Below are positions 4,832 through 5,591 of a stretch of 5,591 nt of DNA, one piece after another. Each line of letters begins with the position of its first letter. Position 1 is the stretch's first letter. Origin of the DNA: Patescibacteria group bacterium (GTDB taxonomy: Bacteria > Patescibacteriota > Minisyncoccia > Minisyncoccales > Minisyncoccaceae); contig JAAZMU010000101.1 in assembly GCA_012798645.1 (NCBI GenBank), positions 1-5,591 on the forward strand, given 5' to 3'. The notes below the pieces were generated by a model. That model searched no databases. It was not told the DNA's origin and saw only the letters and a program-made list of their open reading frames with translations. Position numbers and translations under genes: made by a program.

Positions 4832-4919
4832 TGGCGGAGGGGGTGGGATTCGAACCCACGGTGAGTTGCCCCACAGTAGTTTTCAAGACTACCTCATTCG
4901 TCCGCTCTGACACCCCTCC
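4832..4919 (-). tRNA. tRNA-Ser (anticodon UGA)
   Basis: An 88-base class II tRNA read on the minus strand. The acceptor stem GGAGGGG pairs with CCCCTCC, followed by discriminator G and an encoded CCA. The D stem is TCA/TGA around GAGCGGACGAA. The anticodon stem GTAGT/ACTAC encloses the loop CTTGAAA, giving anticodon TGA, which reads UCN serine codons. The long variable arm pairs GTGGG with CTCAC around GCAA. The T arm is GTGGG/CCCAC with loop TTCGAAT. All stems are complete, so the gene is intact. The LRV gene follows on the same strand. Confidence 0.97.
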
Positions 4920-4927
4920 AAATATTT

Positions 4928-4947
4928 GGGTTATGTAATTATAACCC
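4928..4947. other. Inverted repeat between the small hypothetical gene and tRNA-Ser
   Basis: GGGTTAT (4928-4934) and ATAACCC (4941-4947) pair perfectly around six bases and overlap the stop codon at 4939-4941. On the minus strand it is followed by AAATATTT, a poor terminator tail. The same bases contain a perfect TATAAT (4943-4938, minus) 18 bases before the tRNA 5' end, which could be the tRNA -10 box; no good -35 is seen. Confidence 0.4.
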
Positions 4948-5223
4948 TATTTTATGAATCTGATCTCTTAATAGAGTGATATAGCCGACATATTTCTTTT
5001 TTTGTATATCGGTCATAAAAGAAACGTTAATTATATCGTAATTTAATGAATGATGAAACTCATCCTCAATCCACAAGCTATACCAAAATTTTTCTAAACA
5101 AATCAAATAGAACCAACATCCACGAAGCAACCTCGCAAATGCCTCGATTAATTTAATGAATTGTTTTAAAGTAAACGCACACAACCTAATTGTTGCAGCA
5201 ATAATCTCAACTAAGACATTCAT
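4939..5223 (-). CDS. Small hypothetical protein, unrecognised family
   Basis: A 94-residue protein I cannot assign. The N-terminal half (1-51) is hydrophobic with regularly placed basic residues (R13, K20, K24, R31, R34) and many aromatics (CWFYL, EKFWYSLW), suggesting amphipathic helices, perhaps membrane-associated, rather than a clean transmembrane segment. The C-terminal half is polar: EDEFHHSLNYDII, then MTDIQKKKYVGYITLLRDQIHKI, likely a helix. The pattern 'EFHHSL.YD......MT..qkkkY...l..rRd..H' looks protein-like and I have a weak sense of it from other small-genome bacteria. The start at 5223 is supported by AGAGGG five bases upstream, the only clear Shine-Dalgarno in the window, and by a promoter behind it. 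Cysteines 15, 36 and 42 have no recognised pattern. Confidence 0.7.
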   Translation of the reverse strand: MNVLVEIIAATIRLCAFTLKQFIKLIEAFARLLRGCWFYLICLEKFWYSLWIEDEFHHSLNYDIINVSFMTDIQKKKYVGYITLLRDQIHKIGL

Positions 5224-5228
5224 CTTAT

Positions 5229-5234
5229 CCCTCT
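5229..5234 (-). promoter_or_regulatory. Shine-Dalgarno of the small hypothetical gene
   Basis: AGAGGG on the minus strand, five bases before the ATG at 5223. It fixes this start and stands out because the other complete genes in the window lack such a site. Confidence 0.6.
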
Positions 5235-5240
5235 AAGTAA

Positions 5241-5269
5241 AATATAGTATAAATTAAATTAAAAATCAA
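5241..5269 (-). promoter_or_regulatory. Promoter of the small hypothetical gene
   Basis: TTGATT (5269-5264), a 17-base spacer and TATATT (5246-5241) on the minus strand. The -35 box overlaps the chaB stop codon. The transcript would begin near 5234, just at the Shine-Dalgarno, giving a leader of about eleven bases. The region is very AT-rich, so chance matches are possible. Confidence 0.4.
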
Positions 5270-5496
5270 TAATTTTTTTCTTTCCAATCGTTTTTTATTT
5301 TTTTATACTTTTGTTTTACCGCTGCCCAAGCAACTTTATGAGACACTTCTTCCCTGCTAGCATTCCCCTTTCTTTCCTTAGGATCTTTATACTGTTTCCA
5401 AGCATTATTAAATGACTTTCTATATATTTCCTGAGCATGTTTTGGTAAATTGTCTTTTATCCGCTCAGGTAAATCTTTTATATTTTTATATGGCAT
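5266..5496 (-). CDS. chaB: ChaB family protein
   Basis: A small soluble helical protein of 76 residues, the same length as E. coli ChaB, and similar to it along the whole chain. MPYKNIKDLPERIKDNLPKHAQEIY matches the ChaB opening (MPYKxxxDLPxxVKxxLPxHAQxIY). FNNAWKQYKDP and ASREEVSHKVAWAAVKQKY match the second half. In E. coli the gene neighbours the Na+/Ca2+-H+ antiporter gene chaA and is named a cation transport regulator, but no transporter is in this window and the molecular role of the family is poorly known. It begins four bases after the stop of the DUF488 gene, so the two are almost certainly cotranscribed and translationally coupled, which also explains the missing Shine-Dalgarno. The small hypothetical gene downstream seems to have its own promoter. 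Confidence 0.95.
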   Translation of the reverse strand: MPYKNIKDLPERIKDNLPKHAQEIYRKSFNNAWKQYKDPKERKGNASREEVSHKVAWAAVKQKYKKIKNDWKEKNY

Positions 5497-5500
5497 ATTA

Positions 5501-5591
5501 TTATTGTAATAAATTTTTAAGAATTACAGCTTCATTATATTTCTCATCTCTAGCAGCATACAAAAGCGTAACAATATTTTTTTCTTTAATA
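5501..5591 (-). CDS. DUF488 family protein, C-terminal end (partial)
   Basis: Only the last 29 codons and the stop (5503-5501) are inside the window; the 5' part lies beyond the right edge. The tail NIVTLLYAARDEKYNEAVILKNLL closely follows the conserved DUF488 C-terminus (vtLlyaakDeehNhAvvLkelL), including the LLYAARD strand-turn and the NxAxxLxxxL helix. The middle histidine often seen after the N is replaced by E. The biochemical role of DUF488 is not established. Gene order places it as the upstream partner of chaB. Confidence 0.8.
   Translation of the reverse strand, partial: IKEKNIVTLLYAARDEKYNEAVILKNLLQ

Overview
The window is A+T-rich and gene-dense. Most genes are on the minus strand and most start codons lack a clear Shine-Dalgarno sequence. 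The gene mix is a viroplasmin-type RNase H, a CYTH phosphohydrolase/cyclase, a RimJ/RimL-like acetyltransferase, an LRV-like repeat protein, ChaB, DUF488 and a small ribbon-helix-helix antitoxin. Together with very short 5' leaders and a tRNA with encoded CCA, this fits a small-genome bacterium, most likely of the candidate phyla radiation (Patescibacteria/Parcubacteria type). That assignment is inference from style and gene content; no phylogenetic marker is present. TGA appears to be an ordinary stop codon.

Layout: (1) 1-1012, minus strand: the N-terminal part of a membrane-anchored protein resembling a polysaccharide deacetylase but lacking its metal-binding histidines, preceded by a complete two-domain ribonuclease HI. 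Both genes start behind the same AT-rich motif, and the RNase H promoter would give a leaderless mRNA. (2) 1013-1679: a repeat-rich accessory stretch with three perfect 21-bp direct repeats at a 26-bp period, a 25-bp palindromic element, and a plus-strand toxin-antitoxin locus. The antitoxin is intact behind a clear palindromic operator; the toxin frame is cut short after about 23 plausible residues. (3) 1680-2919, minus strand: a CYTH protein and a GNAT acetyltransferase, separated by a second copy of the palindromic element. (4) 2920-3225: a gene-free island of about 50% G+C with a strong 11-bp hairpin, ending in a third copy of the palindromic element. (5) 3226-4919, minus strand: a 520-residue protein with sixteen and a half tandem 26-residue repeats of LRV type, 43 bases downstream of tRNA-Ser(UGA). 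(6) 4920-5591, minus strand: a small unrecognised protein with its own promoter and ribosome binding site, then a ChaB-family gene directly behind the 3' end of a DUF488 gene.

The genes do not form one pathway. The most notable feature is the arrangement: single-gene units separated by structured, same-orientation intergenic repeats, next to a broken toxin-antitoxin pair and an iteron-like or IS-end-like repeat block. This looks like a region assembled by insertion and deletion. The LRV array also shows recent growth, with nearly three DNA-level copies of its 78-bp unit.
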